Shown here in pieces: positions 9,212-17,826 of a stretch of 59,609 nt of DNA. This DNA comes from Streptomyces albipurpureus. Lineage in GTDB: Bacteria > Actinomycetota > Actinomycetes > Streptomycetales > Streptomycetaceae. The position numbers and the translations under genes were made by a program. The notes under the pieces are model-generated. The model was given only the letters and a program-made list of their open reading frames with translations. It was not told where the DNA came from and ran no database searches. The stretch is taken from assembly GCF_023701525.1 (NCBI RefSeq), contig NZ_JAMQAW010000046.1, positions 1-59,609 on the forward strand, read 5' to 3'. The first letter of the stretch is position 1, and every line of letters begins with the position of its first letter.

Positions 9212-9715
9212 TTGACCACGGCCCTGCCGCGTCCCGCCGTCCAGTCCGCGCACTCTTCAGCGCGGCAGGCAAACCACCTGGACGCAGTGGCCCTGCACAC
9301 CCTGTCCCAGCAGTTCTTCCCCTGCGGCGCCCTACGGGAGAGAACCCTCGGCCGGTACTCCGCCGATGCCGCGGACTTCTTTGTCGCGGACCTCCCCAGG
9401 GGCGCGCTCGCCGGCTGTCTGGGGCTGCGGGACTATCCGGATGAGCCCACCGGGCCCAGCGGAGTGCTCTACAACTTCTGTGTCGCACCCACCAGTCAGG
9501 GACAGGGAGTGGGGTCCGGACTGCTGCGGGCGGCCCTGGCACATGCCTCGGCGCGCTCGCTGCGAGCCGTTTTCACCGCGACCACGGGCGGCGGTGCGCT
9601 GTTTCTCCGCCATGGTTTCACTCCGGTGGACCCTGGACTCGCGCCCCGGGCCTGGGTGGGCGCGCTCGACCCCCGACGCGGTTCCACCGTGCTCGCCCGC
9701 ATCCTTTCCACCTGA
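9212..9715 (+). CDS. ArgA-like amino-acid N-acetyltransferase (GNAT)
   Basis: 167 residues from a TTG at 9212 with AGGAGAGGG just upstream; the in-frame GTG at 9128 abuts the iron box and lacks a ribosome site. The acetyl-CoA motif reads QGQGVGSGLL, followed by GALFLRHGFTPV, as in the short N-acetylglutamate synthases. It should acetylate glutamate to prime ornithine synthesis. This fits argCJBD nearby, because ArgJ recycles the acetyl group but losses need replenishing. It could instead acylate hydroxyornithine, but the N5-acyltransferases I know are longer and different (IucB-like). It is the only siderophore-cluster gene on the plus strand. Confidence 0.75.
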   Translation: MTTALPRPAVQSAHSSARQANHLDAVALHTLSQQFFPCGALRERTLGRYSADAADFFVADLPRGALAGCLGLRDYPDEPTGPSGVLYNFCVAPTSQGQGVGSGLLRAALAHASARSLRAVFTATTGGGALFLRHGFTPVDPGLAPRAWVGALDPRRGSTVLARILST

Positions 9716-9794
9716 GAAGTCCCGCGCTTCACCGCCCGACCGATGCAGCCCGCGCGGGGCCGGGCCGCACCACCGACCTCCCGGCACGCCGACC

Positions 9795-9825
9795 GCCGGG
9801 CCTGATGGCAATCATCAGGCCCGGC
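9795..9825. terminator. Bidirectional hairpin terminator
   Basis: A perfect 13-bp stem (GCCGGGCCTGATG and its complement at 9813-9825) with a 5-base loop sits between the convergent acetyltransferase and mbtH ends. No clear U tract follows, which is normal for streptomycete terminators. Confidence 0.8.
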
Positions 9826-9846
9826 AGACGTCCACCCGGACGGAGC

Positions 9847-10056
9847 TCAGGACCTCGCGACCAGGCTCGCCGGGCGCATATCCGTCCAGTGGGTGTCCAC
9901 GTACTGGGCGCAGCCGTCCTTGGAGTCCTCGCCGTGGACGACGGTCCATCCCGCGGGGACCTCCGCGAACGCAGGCCACAGCGAGTGCTGGTTCTCCGCG
10001 TTGACCAGGACGAAGTACCGTCCGTCGGCATCCTCGAAGGGGTTGGTCGCGGTCAT
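9847..10056 (-). CDS. MbtH-family NRPS chaperone
   Basis: 69 residues, full family length. It carries the hallmarks NPFED, SLWPAFAEVPAGW and YVDTHWTDMRPASL. MbtH proteins bind A domains and are needed for their solubility or activity, so this one probably serves the A domains of the NRPS at the left edge. It starts 11 bases after the C-E protein stop, behind CTAGGAGAG, and is therefore in the same transcript. Confidence 0.97.
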   Translation of the reverse strand: MTATNPFEDADGRYFVLVNAENQHSLWPAFAEVPAGWTVVHGEDSKDGCAQYVDTHWTDMRPASLVARS

Positions 10057-10067
10057 GGTGATCTCTC

Positions 10068-12917
10068 CTAGCTGTAGAGGGTGTTGCGGTTCGTCGTGAG
10101 GAAGTCCGCGATCATCTCGGTGAGCCGCGCGGTGAGCAGTCGGGCCTCTTCATCCGTGAAGAGCGCCCCCGACCAGCGCCAACGCAGCGTCACACACGAC
10201 CCGGCCGCTGACCGAGCGGATGAGACAGTCGCGGTCAGTTCCACCGGGCCGGTGATGGGCGGCGCGGCCGGTGCCGGGTGGAGCGCGGCCCGTTCAGCGG
10301 CCGGGGCAGGCGCCCACCCCGGCACACCACCCGGGGCCTGCGCGTCCGTGCGGCGCCGATAGCGGACCAGCGCCCGTGGCGTTCGGGCGAGAAGCGCGGC
10401 CGACTGGGGGTTGAGATGACGCAGCTGCTCATAGCCCCGACCGCCCCCCGGTACGGAGGCCAGGGCCCCGGCCGTGTGTCGCAGGGCCGGCGCGGCCTGC
10501 TCAGCGCTCACCCCCGCGGTGGGAACGGGTCCGGGCGGTGCGATACGGATCGGGTGGACCGTGGTGAGCCAGCCGATGGTGTGGGGCGGCCGCGCCGGGT
10601 CGGGGACCTCCCGTTCCAGGAGGAGCCCGGGACCGCGATCGTCGCCGTGGAGCCGGGGTTCATCCGCCGCCACCAGGGCGAGCGCGGTGAGTACGGCGCC
10701 GTCCAATGCGTCGGCGGCTCCGCCGGTGGTGGCTGTGGTGGCCACCGTGGTCAGCAGTTCGGGGCCGACTCTCGAAACCCCCTGGGAGGGCGTTCTCCCT
10801 TGTGGTGTCGCGATCGGCGGCGGTGGGTCGAAGAGCGACAACCAGTAGGGCATCTCCTGTGTGCGCTGGCGGCCATGGGCCTCCCTGAGCAGGGTCTCCG
10901 ACCAGCTCCGCAGCCCTGCGGTTGCCAGACCGGGCGGCTCGTGCCCCTCCTGAAGGGCCGCGTGCAGGCTGGCGAGTTGGGGAACGAGTAGCTGCCAGGA
11001 GATGTCATCCACCGAGCACCGGTGGGCCACCAGCAGCAGTCTGCCGGGCCTTGCCGGCCCCGCGTCGAACCAGACGGCGCGCAGTACCGCACCCGCCCAG
11101 ACATCGAGCGCCGCGACCGCTCGCCGTGCCTCCACCGCGATCCGGCCGGACAGCTCGGCAGCGACGAGCGAGCTCGTATCCACTCGGCGTACCGTCGTGG
11201 GATCGACCACCGCCGGTGCCACCGCCGATGGCAGCACCTCCTGGGTCCACAGCTCGCTCACCCCATCGACACGGTGCAGCCGAAGCCGCAGCGCGGGATG
11301 GACTCGCGCCAGCCGAGCCACCGCCGCTCGCAGCGCCGACGCCGACAGCCCCGCCGGGACCTCCCAGAGCGTCGAATCCGAGAGCCGCCCCATCGCCGCG
11401 CCCGCGTCCCGAAGCCGGTGCGCGCAGGGCAGCAGCGGTAGCTCGCCCCGCTCTTCTTCCCGTTCAACCAGTGGCGAGCGGTCCACCGCCGTGGTCAGAG
11501 CTCCGTCGGGCTTGGGCGGCTGGGCGCTCCCGAGCTCATCGGACAGGGTGAGTGTGGCGATGGACCGTTCCGGTTCGGCGCACAGCCGCCCAAGGATCTC
11601 GGTGCACCGTCGGGCGTGCCGGGTGAGGGAATCGTCGTCGTAGAGTGCCGGGTTGCCGTCGAAGTCGAGTCTGAGCCTGCCGTCCGCGTACCGCACAGCG
11701 GAGAGGGAGAGCCCATCCACCGGCCCCGATGCGAGCGTCACGACATGCCCCGGCACTCCGGCGAAGTCGACCTCGGTGTCGAACGGCCGCAGGTTGAGCA
11801 GCGGCCCGGGCAGCCGTCCGTCCTCCCGACCGCGCCAGAGCTGCCCCGGCCAGAGCTCACGGGCGATCGTCTCGCCCCGGAAGCGTTGATGGGCACGGAT
11901 CGCCGCGAACTCCGCCGCCGTACGCACCAGCAGCGTCCCGAAGGTGTCGCCGCCGTCGAGGGCCACCCGTACGGGCAGGGTGTTCACGGCCATGCCGGGG
12001 ACGCGCAGGGTGCCGGGGCCGGACCGGGCCATGGCATAGAGGGCGAGCACCGCGTCCTGGGTGCCCGTGTCCAGATGGAGTTGGACCGCGACCGCGGCCG
12101 TGACGGCCTCGGCCCAGGTGGCGCGTGAGGCGTCAGCCGTGGCCGAGATCGCCAGGGAAGTCCGCCGGTCGAGGACGATCGTGTGCCGTAGGACGGTGTC
12201 GGACGGCGGGGCACTCGCGGGCAGGAACGAAGTGGGCCGCGGCCCATCGGCGTAACGAGCCGCCCAGTGCGCCCGGTCGATGCCGTACTGCGGGGACTCG
12301 CGGTAGGAGCGTTCCGCCGCCACCAGCGCGGAGACCTGGGTGAAGGGGGAGTCCGGCAGCGGCGTACCGCGCATTCGGGCGGTGTAGACCTCGGCGATAC
12401 GGCGGGTCAGCAGCGTGACCCCGTATCCGTCCACCGCCAACTGGTGGAAGTACTGGAAGAGCAGATGACGATGGTGGCCCACCCGCACCAGTACCGCCCC
12501 CATGAGGGCGGGCGCCGCCGATCGCCGGGCCGCGTCGCGATCGTCCACCACCAGGAGATCCATGCGCGGCGGGCAGGCCAACTGCTCGCGGGCGATTTCC
12601 ACGGCGGCCGCCGTGGGATCGGCCGCGCCGGTGGTGTCGAGCCGGCGCAGTCGCCAGTGCGCCGCGTCGAAGGGGACGGGTTCCTGAAGGAGCCGCCCGC
12701 CCATGTCGCGTAGGCGCAAGTGCAGTCCCGGCGCCTCACCCAGGGTGTGGCGAAGCGCGTCCTGGAGCACATCGGGATCGACGGGGCCCGTCAACTCGAT
12801 GTACTGGCCCACGTTGTAGGCCGCATGGTTGGGGTCGGCGCACTGAGCGGCGAGAACGTGCGCCTGCGCCGCCGTGAGTTCCAGTGGTCGTTCGGTGGTG
12901 AGGGTCGCGTGGGACAT
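10068..12917 (-). CDS. Stand-alone C-E NRPS didomain, catalytic His lost in both halves
   Basis: 949 residues. The first half (1-455) is a condensation domain closely similar to C1 of the NRPS (shared AYNVGQYIELTG and RRIAEVYTAR). The second half (490-945) is epimerisation-like, with SWQLL after the core motif and TIGWLTTVHP. I find no adenylation or carrier domain between or after them. The catalytic HHxxxDG is H158-Q-L-A-V-D-G in the C half and H632-R-C-S-V-D-D in the E half, so the second histidine is Gln and Arg respectively. The EGHGR motif of E domains has shrunk to an E-R-E. I checked both codon stretches on the DNA. A structural or tailoring role is possible; ordinary catalysis is doubtful. 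AGGAAGG precedes the start, and MbtH follows. Confidence 0.85.
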   Translation of the reverse strand: MSHATLTTERPLELTAAQAHVLAAQCADPNHAAYNVGQYIELTGPVDPDVLQDALRHTLGEAPGLHLRLRDMGGRLLQEPVPFDAAHWRLRRLDTTGAADPTAAAVEIAREQLACPPRMDLLVVDDRDAARRSAAPALMGAVLVRVGHHRHLLFQYFHQLAVDGYGVTLLTRRIAEVYTARMRGTPLPDSPFTQVSALVAAERSYRESPQYGIDRAHWAARYADGPRPTSFLPASAPPSDTVLRHTIVLDRRTSLAISATADASRATWAEAVTAAVAVQLHLDTGTQDAVLALYAMARSGPGTLRVPGMAVNTLPVRVALDGGDTFGTLLVRTAAEFAAIRAHQRFRGETIARELWPGQLWRGREDGRLPGPLLNLRPFDTEVDFAGVPGHVVTLASGPVDGLSLSAVRYADGRLRLDFDGNPALYDDDSLTRHARRCTEILGRLCAEPERSIATLTLSDELGSAQPPKPDGALTTAVDRSPLVEREEERGELPLLPCAHRLRDAGAAMGRLSDSTLWEVPAGLSASALRAAVARLARVHPALRLRLHRVDGVSELWTQEVLPSAVAPAVVDPTTVRRVDTSSLVAAELSGRIAVEARRAVAALDVWAGAVLRAVWFDAGPARPGRLLLVAHRCSVDDISWQLLVPQLASLHAALQEGHEPPGLATAGLRSWSETLLREAHGRQRTQEMPYWLSLFDPPPPIATPQGRTPSQGVSRVGPELLTTVATTATTGGAADALDGAVLTALALVAADEPRLHGDDRGPGLLLEREVPDPARPPHTIGWLTTVHPIRIAPPGPVPTAGVSAEQAAPALRHTAGALASVPGGGRGYEQLRHLNPQSAALLARTPRALVRYRRRTDAQAPGGVPGWAPAPAAERAALHPAPAAPPITGPVELTATVSSARSAAGSCVTLRWRWSGALFTDEEARLLTARLTEMIADFLTTNRNTLYS

Positions 12918-12956
12918 CTCGCTCGCCTTCCTGAGGGCCTGGTACAGGCGGTGGGG

Positions 12957-14387
12957 TCAACGGCCGGAAGGGGCGGTGACCGCCTCGGTGTCCAACGCGG
13001 CGGGGAAGGGCACGTCGCCCGACAGGACAACGCCGACGGCCGGTGCCAGCGCCCTGCCGTGTGTGCGGCGCAGCAGCGAATCACGGATCTCACCGGATCG
13101 CACCGCGAGCGTGGACAGCAGCGACGAGGTGATCCCATGGGTGTGTTCCGTGGCGGCGCCCTGGAGGTAGACCCCGGCCTTGACCTGGTCGTCCATCAGC
13201 AGACGGTGGTCCCGATCGATGCGCAGCCGACCCTGGCTGTCCGTCAGGCAGTGCTCGGCCAGCGGTCCGAGGAGTTCACGGGGGTCGCGGGGCCGGTACC
13301 CGGTGGCCAACACCACCGCGTCGCAGTCCAGGGTGGATCGCTCGCCCGTGGTCAGCGAGGTCACCACGGCGCGGGCGCCCCGGGCGATCTCCTCCACCCC
13401 GGTGAGGGCGGTGGTCCGCAGTATGCGCAGCCGCTCGGTGCCGGCCACCTTCTCCTGGTAGACCGTTCGGTAGAGCTCCTCGATCAGATCGCAGTCCACC
13501 ACCGAGTAGTTGGTGTTGCCGTGGTATTCGAGCAGCGCGCGCTTGACGTCCTCGGGGGCGTCGTAGAAGTCGTCCACGGCGGACGGGTCGAAGATCCGGT
13601 TGGCGAAGGGGCTGTCGTCGGCCGGGCTGTAGCCGTAGCGGGTGAAGACCGCGCACACCTCGGCGTCGGGGAAGGTGCGATAGAGGTAGTCCGCCGTTTC
13701 CGCCGCCGACTGGCCCGCGCCCACCACGGTGAACCGCCGGTGGGGGCGCTCCTTCAACTCCTTGGCCCGGAACAGCAGATCGCGGTTGTGCCAGACGTGC
13801 TCACCGGCGAAGACCCCTTCGGGCAGTTGGGCGCGGAGCCCGGTGCCCAGCACGATGTTGCGGGCCCGCACCACCTGCTCGGTGCCGCCCGATGGGCCGT
13901 CGGCCTCCCGTAGGGCCACATCGAGGCTTCCCACCCGGCCGTTGTGCTGCACCGGGCGTACGGCGATCGCCTCGCTGCCGTAGGACACCTGGTTCCCGAA
14001 GCTGGCCGCGCACCAGGCGAGATAGTCGTGGAACTCCACCCGGGTGGGGAAGAAGCTCTTCTGGTTGATGAAGTCGGCGAGTCGACCACGCTCGTGGAGA
14101 TAGCGCAGAAAGGTGAAGCGGCTGCCGGGGTCCCGCATGGTGACCAGGTCCTTCAGAAAGGACACCTGCATGGTCGCCCCTTCGAGGAGCATCCCCTGGT
14201 GCCAGCCGAACCCGGTCTGCCGTTCCACGAACGCCGACCGCAGCACACGATCCGGCGCGCAGTTGCTGTTGTGCTCCTCGATGGCGATGGCCAGTGCGAG
14301 GTTGGCCGGGCCGAAGCCTATGCCCACCAGATCCTCGGTGGGGGTCTCCCGCTGTGCGATGCTCGCGTGCCCTGCCGGCATGTTCAT
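12957..14387 (-). CDS. L-ornithine N5-monooxygenase (SidA/PvdA family)
   Basis: 476 residues, about the usual family length. It has the FAD motif GIGFGPANLA, the substrate region LLEGATMQVSFLKDLVTMRDP (in two overlapping pieces), the NADPH motif VVGAGQSAAE and the closing motif DAVVLATGY. It should hydroxylate the side-chain nitrogen of ornithine with FAD, NADPH and O2, giving the hydroxamate precursor. Two ATGs compete: 14387 has AAGG directly abutting, while 14381 has AAGG at better spacing, so the true start may be two codons in. Its position directly downstream of the argCJBD operon supports ornithine rather than lysine as substrate. Confidence 0.93.
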   Translation of the reverse strand: MNMPAGHASIAQRETPTEDLVGIGFGPANLALAIAIEEHNSNCAPDRVLRSAFVERQTGFGWHQGMLLEGATMQVSFLKDLVTMRDPGSRFTFLRYLHERGRLADFINQKSFFPTRVEFHDYLAWCAASFGNQVSYGSEAIAVRPVQHNGRVGSLDVALREADGPSGGTEQVVRARNIVLGTGLRAQLPEGVFAGEHVWHNRDLLFRAKELKERPHRRFTVVGAGQSAAETADYLYRTFPDAEVCAVFTRYGYSPADDSPFANRIFDPSAVDDFYDAPEDVKRALLEYHGNTNYSVVDCDLIEELYRTVYQEKVAGTERLRILRTTALTGVEEIARGARAVVTSLTTGERSTLDCDAVVLATGYRPRDPRELLGPLAEHCLTDSQGRLRIDRDHRLLMDDQVKAGVYLQGAATEHTHGITSSLLSTLAVRSGEIRDSLLRRTHGRALAPAVGVVLSGDVPFPAALDTEAVTAPSGR

Positions 14388-14438
14388 CCTTACTCGGTGC
14401 GGTGGCCCATGGGTGATGGGGTGGGGAGTGGGGGGAGT

Positions 14439-15656
14439 TCAGCCGAAGATGGTGGGCAGCGCCGCCACCAGTGCGTTCACCTCGTCGGCCGAGACGGTCA
14501 ACGCCGGCGCGAGCCGCACGGTCGTCGGGTTGACGGCGTTCACCAGGAAGCCCGCCTCCCGCGCCGACTCCTGCACCCGCGGTGCCACCGGCTCGTCGAA
14601 CACGATGGCCAGCAGCAGTCCTGCACCCCGTACCCGCCGTACCAGTGGATGGCCAACCGCTTCGATGCCGCGGCGAAGCCGTGCACCCATCGCCTCGGTG
14701 TGTGCCAACAGCCCATCGTTCTCGATGGTGTCCAGTACGGCGAGAGCGGCGGCGCAGGCCACCGGATTGCCGCCGAACGTCGAACCGTGCTGACCGGGTG
14801 CCAGGAGATCGGCCGCCGGCCCGAAGGCGAGGGCCGCCCCTATCGGCAGCCCGCCGCCGAGGCCCTTGGCCAGGGTCACCACATCCGGGTCGACCCCGGG
14901 GTGCGCCTGGTGGGCGAACCAGTGCCCGGTGCGTCCGATCCCGGTCTGCACCTCGTCCAGCATCAGCAGCGAGCCGCTGGCGCGGGTGATGTCCCGGGCC
15001 GCCCGTAGATACCCGGGCGGTGCGGGCACCACGCCCGCCTCGCCCTGGACGGGCTCGACGATGACGGCTGCCGTCCGGTCAGTGACCGCGGCCCGCAGGG
15101 CTTCGGTGTCACCGAACGGTACATAGGTCACCTCGCCCGGTAGCGGGAGGAACGGCTCACGCTTGCCGGGCTGTCCGGTCAGAGCCAGTGCGCCCATGGT
15201 CCGACCGTGGAAGCCGCCTTCGGCGGCGACCAGTTGGGGCCGGCCCGTTCTGCGGGCGATCTTGAACGCGGCCTCATTGGCCTCCGCGCCCGAGTTGGCG
15301 AAGAAGACCCGCCCGTCCCGGTTGGCGAGCCGCAGAAGCCGCTCCGCCAGTGCCACCGGTGGCTCGGCCACAAAGAGATTGGAGACATGCGCCAGCCGGG
15401 CGACCTGTTCGCTCACCGCCCGTACGATCGCCGGATGCGCGTGTCCCAGCGCGTTGACCGCGATACCACCGGTGAAGTCCAGATACGCCATGCCGTCCGC
15501 GTCCCACACGGCACTGCCTTCCCCGCGGACCAGGGCCATGGCGGGGGTGCCGTAGTTGTCCATCATCACGGCCCGCCAGCGCTCGGTGAGCTCCGCCGTA
15601 CCACCGCGCCGGGACGCTCCCTGGGGGCCGGCGCTCCACGTCGTGTCCGCGGTCAT
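14439..15656 (-). CDS. argD: Acetylornithine aminotransferase
   Basis: 405 residues, class III PLP aminotransferase. The PLP lysine is in TLAKGLGGGLPIGA, with NSGAEANEAAFKIAR and LLMLDEVQTGIGRTG typical of ArgD. It converts N-acetylglutamate semialdehyde to N2-acetylornithine using glutamate. The start at 15656 overlaps the argB stop by four bases, so translation is coupled. As the last gene of argCJBD it feeds the adjacent ornithine monooxygenase. The operon lacks argF, argG, argH and argR here, so it stops at ornithine; a second chromosomal arg operon is expected elsewhere. Confidence 0.93.
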   Translation of the reverse strand: MTADTTWSAGPQGASRRGGTAELTERWRAVMMDNYGTPAMALVRGEGSAVWDADGMAYLDFTGGIAVNALGHAHPAIVRAVSEQVARLAHVSNLFVAEPPVALAERLLRLANRDGRVFFANSGAEANEAAFKIARRTGRPQLVAAEGGFHGRTMGALALTGQPGKREPFLPLPGEVTYVPFGDTEALRAAVTDRTAAVIVEPVQGEAGVVPAPPGYLRAARDITRASGSLLMLDEVQTGIGRTGHWFAHQAHPGVDPDVVTLAKGLGGGLPIGAALAFGPAADLLAPGQHGSTFGGNPVACAAALAVLDTIENDGLLAHTEAMGARLRRGIEAVGHPLVRRVRGAGLLLAIVFDEPVAPRVQESAREAGFLVNAVNPTTVRLAPALTVSADEVNALVAALPTIFG

Positions 15657-16678
15657 CCGCCGCTCCCCGCGTTCCCCGGAGCGTGGGCGTACTGATGGGA
15701 ACCGCCGTGCCGGGACTCCTGGGCCCCTGGGTGCGGGGCATCGTCGGGGACCACCGTCGTGCCGGTGGTGTCGTCGGCGAAGACCTCAAGCAGGAGCGAG
15801 TGCGGTACCCGCCCGTCCAGCACATGCGCCATCCGCACACCCGCGCGTACCGCCCGCAGACAGCCCTCCATCTTCGGGACCATCCCACTGGCCAGTGTGG
15901 GCAGCAGTTCCTCCAACGCTCCGGCTGTCAGCCGCTCGATGACGTCGGTGCTCTCGGGCCAGTGGGAGTACACGCCTTCCACATCGGTGAGCATCACCAA
16001 CTTCTCCGCGTTGAGCGCGACGGCCAGCGCGGACGCCGCGAGATCGGCGTTGATGTTGTACGTCTGGCCGTCGTCGCCACGTGCGATCGGTGACACCACG
16101 GGGATGCGCCCGCGATCGAGCAGGGCCCCCAAGGTGTCCGGATCGACGCGCACGATATCGCCGACCAGGCCGATGTCCACCGGCTCGCCGTTCACCCACG
16201 CCGGGCGGCGTACCGCGGTCAGCGTGTGGGCGTCCTCGCCCGTCATTCCCACCGCGAACGGACCATGGGCGTTGATGAGCCCGACGATCTCCCGCTGCAC
16301 CTGTCCGGCCAGCACCATCCGGACGACATCCATGATCTCCGGTGTCGTCACCCGCAGACCGGCCGCGAACCGGACCTCCAGATCGAGGCGATGGAGCAGC
16401 GAGCTGATCTGAGGTCCACCGCCGTGCACCACGACAGGCCGCAGCCCCGCGTACCGCAGCGAGACCACATCCTGTGCGAAAGCCCGTTTCAGCTCCTCGT
16501 CCACCATGGCGTTGCCACCGAACTTGATCACCACGACCCGGCCCTGGAACGCCTCAAGCCACGGCAGCGCCTCGATCACCGTACGGGCCCGTGGAGTCGA
16601 GCCGAGGGGAGGGACGGGCGGTCGGGGCGGCGGCTTGGCGGGGTCCGCCGGTGCGGTCGTCGTGCCCGCTTCGCTCAT
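15653..16678 (-). CDS. argB: Acetylglutamate kinase
   Basis: 341 residues. Motifs KFGGNAM, VVVHGGGPQISSLL, TGEDAHTL and the GMVPKMEGCLRAV end motif identify N-acetylglutamate kinase, the second step toward ornithine. The protein has a Pro-rich N-terminal extension of about 35 residues and a low-complexity tail of about 35 residues. Four-base overlaps with argJ before it and argD after it indicate a tightly coupled operon. Whether this copy escapes arginine feedback inhibition, as would suit a siderophore supply, cannot be read from the sequence. Confidence 0.94.
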   Translation of the reverse strand: MSEAGTTTAPADPAKPPPRPPVPPLGSTPRARTVIEALPWLEAFQGRVVVIKFGGNAMVDEELKRAFAQDVVSLRYAGLRPVVVHGGGPQISSLLHRLDLEVRFAAGLRVTTPEIMDVVRMVLAGQVQREIVGLINAHGPFAVGMTGEDAHTLTAVRRPAWVNGEPVDIGLVGDIVRVDPDTLGALLDRGRIPVVSPIARGDDGQTYNINADLAASALAVALNAEKLVMLTDVEGVYSHWPESTDVIERLTAGALEELLPTLASGMVPKMEGCLRAVRAGVRMAHVLDGRVPHSLLLEVFADDTTGTTVVPDDAPHPGAQESRHGGSHQYAHAPGNAGSGG

Positions 16679-17826
16679 GAGCTGTACGCGCTGTTCTCGT
16701 GGACGTACTCGGCGGTCAGGTCATTGGTCCAGATCACCGCGGACTCCTGCCCACTGCGCAGATCGATCGTCAGGGTGATCTGGCGCCCGGACAGATCGAC
16801 CTTCTCCCGGGACTCGCCCGCCGCTCCGTCGCGACAGACCCAGACGCCGTTGATCGCCACATCGAGTTGATCGGGGTCGAACACCGCGTCGGTGGTGCCG
16901 ATCGCGGAGAGCACCCGGCCCCAGTTCGCGTCCTGTCCGTGCAGAGCGCACTTCAGCAGGTTATTCCGCGCGACCGACCGGCCGACGGTGACGGCGTCCT
17001 CCTCGGACGCGGCGCCCACCACCTCCACCTCGATCTCCTTGGACGCCCCTTCGGCATCGGCGATGAGCTGCCGTGCGAGGTCAAGGCAGACCGTGTGGAC
17101 CGCCTGCGCGAAGGCGGCCGCCTCGGGGATCACACCGGACGCACCCGAAGCCAGCAGTAGCACCGTGTCATTGGTGGACATACAGCCATCGGAATCGACC
17201 CGGTCAAAGGTCGTCCGCACCGCGTCCCGCAACACCGCGTCCAGGACGTCGGCGTCGACATCGGCATCCGTGGTGAGCACCACCAGCATCGTCGCCAGCC
17301 CTGGGGCGAGCATCCCGGCGCCCTTGGCCATCCCCCCGACCGTCCAGTCCGGCCCCGACACCTCGGCGGTCTTGCGCACCGAGTCGGTGGTCCTGATCGC
17401 CGCGGCGGCGTCCATGCCACCGCTCGGCCGCAACCGCTCGGTGGCCTCGCCGATCCCGGTCGCGAGCCGGTCCATCGGCAGTCGCACTCCGATCAGACCG
17501 GTGGAGCAGACCGCCACATCGTCCGTACGCAGCCCCAGAGCCTGTGCGGTCAACTCGGCGCCGCGCCGGGTGTCCTCATCGCCCGGCCGGCCCGTACAGG
17601 CGTTGGCACCGCCGGAGTTGAGGACCACGGCCGCCGTCCGGCCCCGTCGTAGGACCCGCCGCGACCAGCGCACCGGAGCCGCCTGCACTCGATTGCGGGT
17701 GAACACCCCGGCCGCCGCATAGGACGGGCCGCTGTTCACCACCAGCGCGAGATCCAACTCGCCGGACTCCTTGATGCCGGCGGCCACACCGCTCGCAAGG
17801 AATCCCCGGGCAGCGGTCACGCTCAC
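16675..17826 (-). CDS. argJ: Ornithine acetyltransferase (glutamate N-acetyltransferase)
   Basis: 383 residues, full length for the family. It includes the self-cleavage region AKGAGMLAPGLATMLVVL, in which ArgJ precursors are cut before the threonine of ATML, and the terminal NDLTAEYVHENSAYSS. It moves the acetyl group from acetylornithine to glutamate, releasing ornithine and renewing acetylglutamate. This makes the four-gene operon a closed cycle producing free ornithine. The start overlaps argC by four bases. Confidence 0.95.
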   Translation of the reverse strand: MSVTAARGFLASGVAAGIKESGELDLALVVNSGPSYAAAGVFTRNRVQAAPVRWSRRVLRRGRTAAVVLNSGGANACTGRPGDEDTRRGAELTAQALGLRTDDVAVCSTGLIGVRLPMDRLATGIGEATERLRPSGGMDAAAAIRTTDSVRKTAEVSGPDWTVGGMAKGAGMLAPGLATMLVVLTTDADVDADVLDAVLRDAVRTTFDRVDSDGCMSTNDTVLLLASGASGVIPEAAAFAQAVHTVCLDLARQLIADAEGASKEIEVEVVGAASEEDAVTVGRSVARNNLLKCALHGQDANWGRVLSAIGTTDAVFDPDQLDVAINGVWVCRDGAAGESREKVDLSGRQITLTIDLRSGQESAVIWTNDLTAEYVHENSAYSS

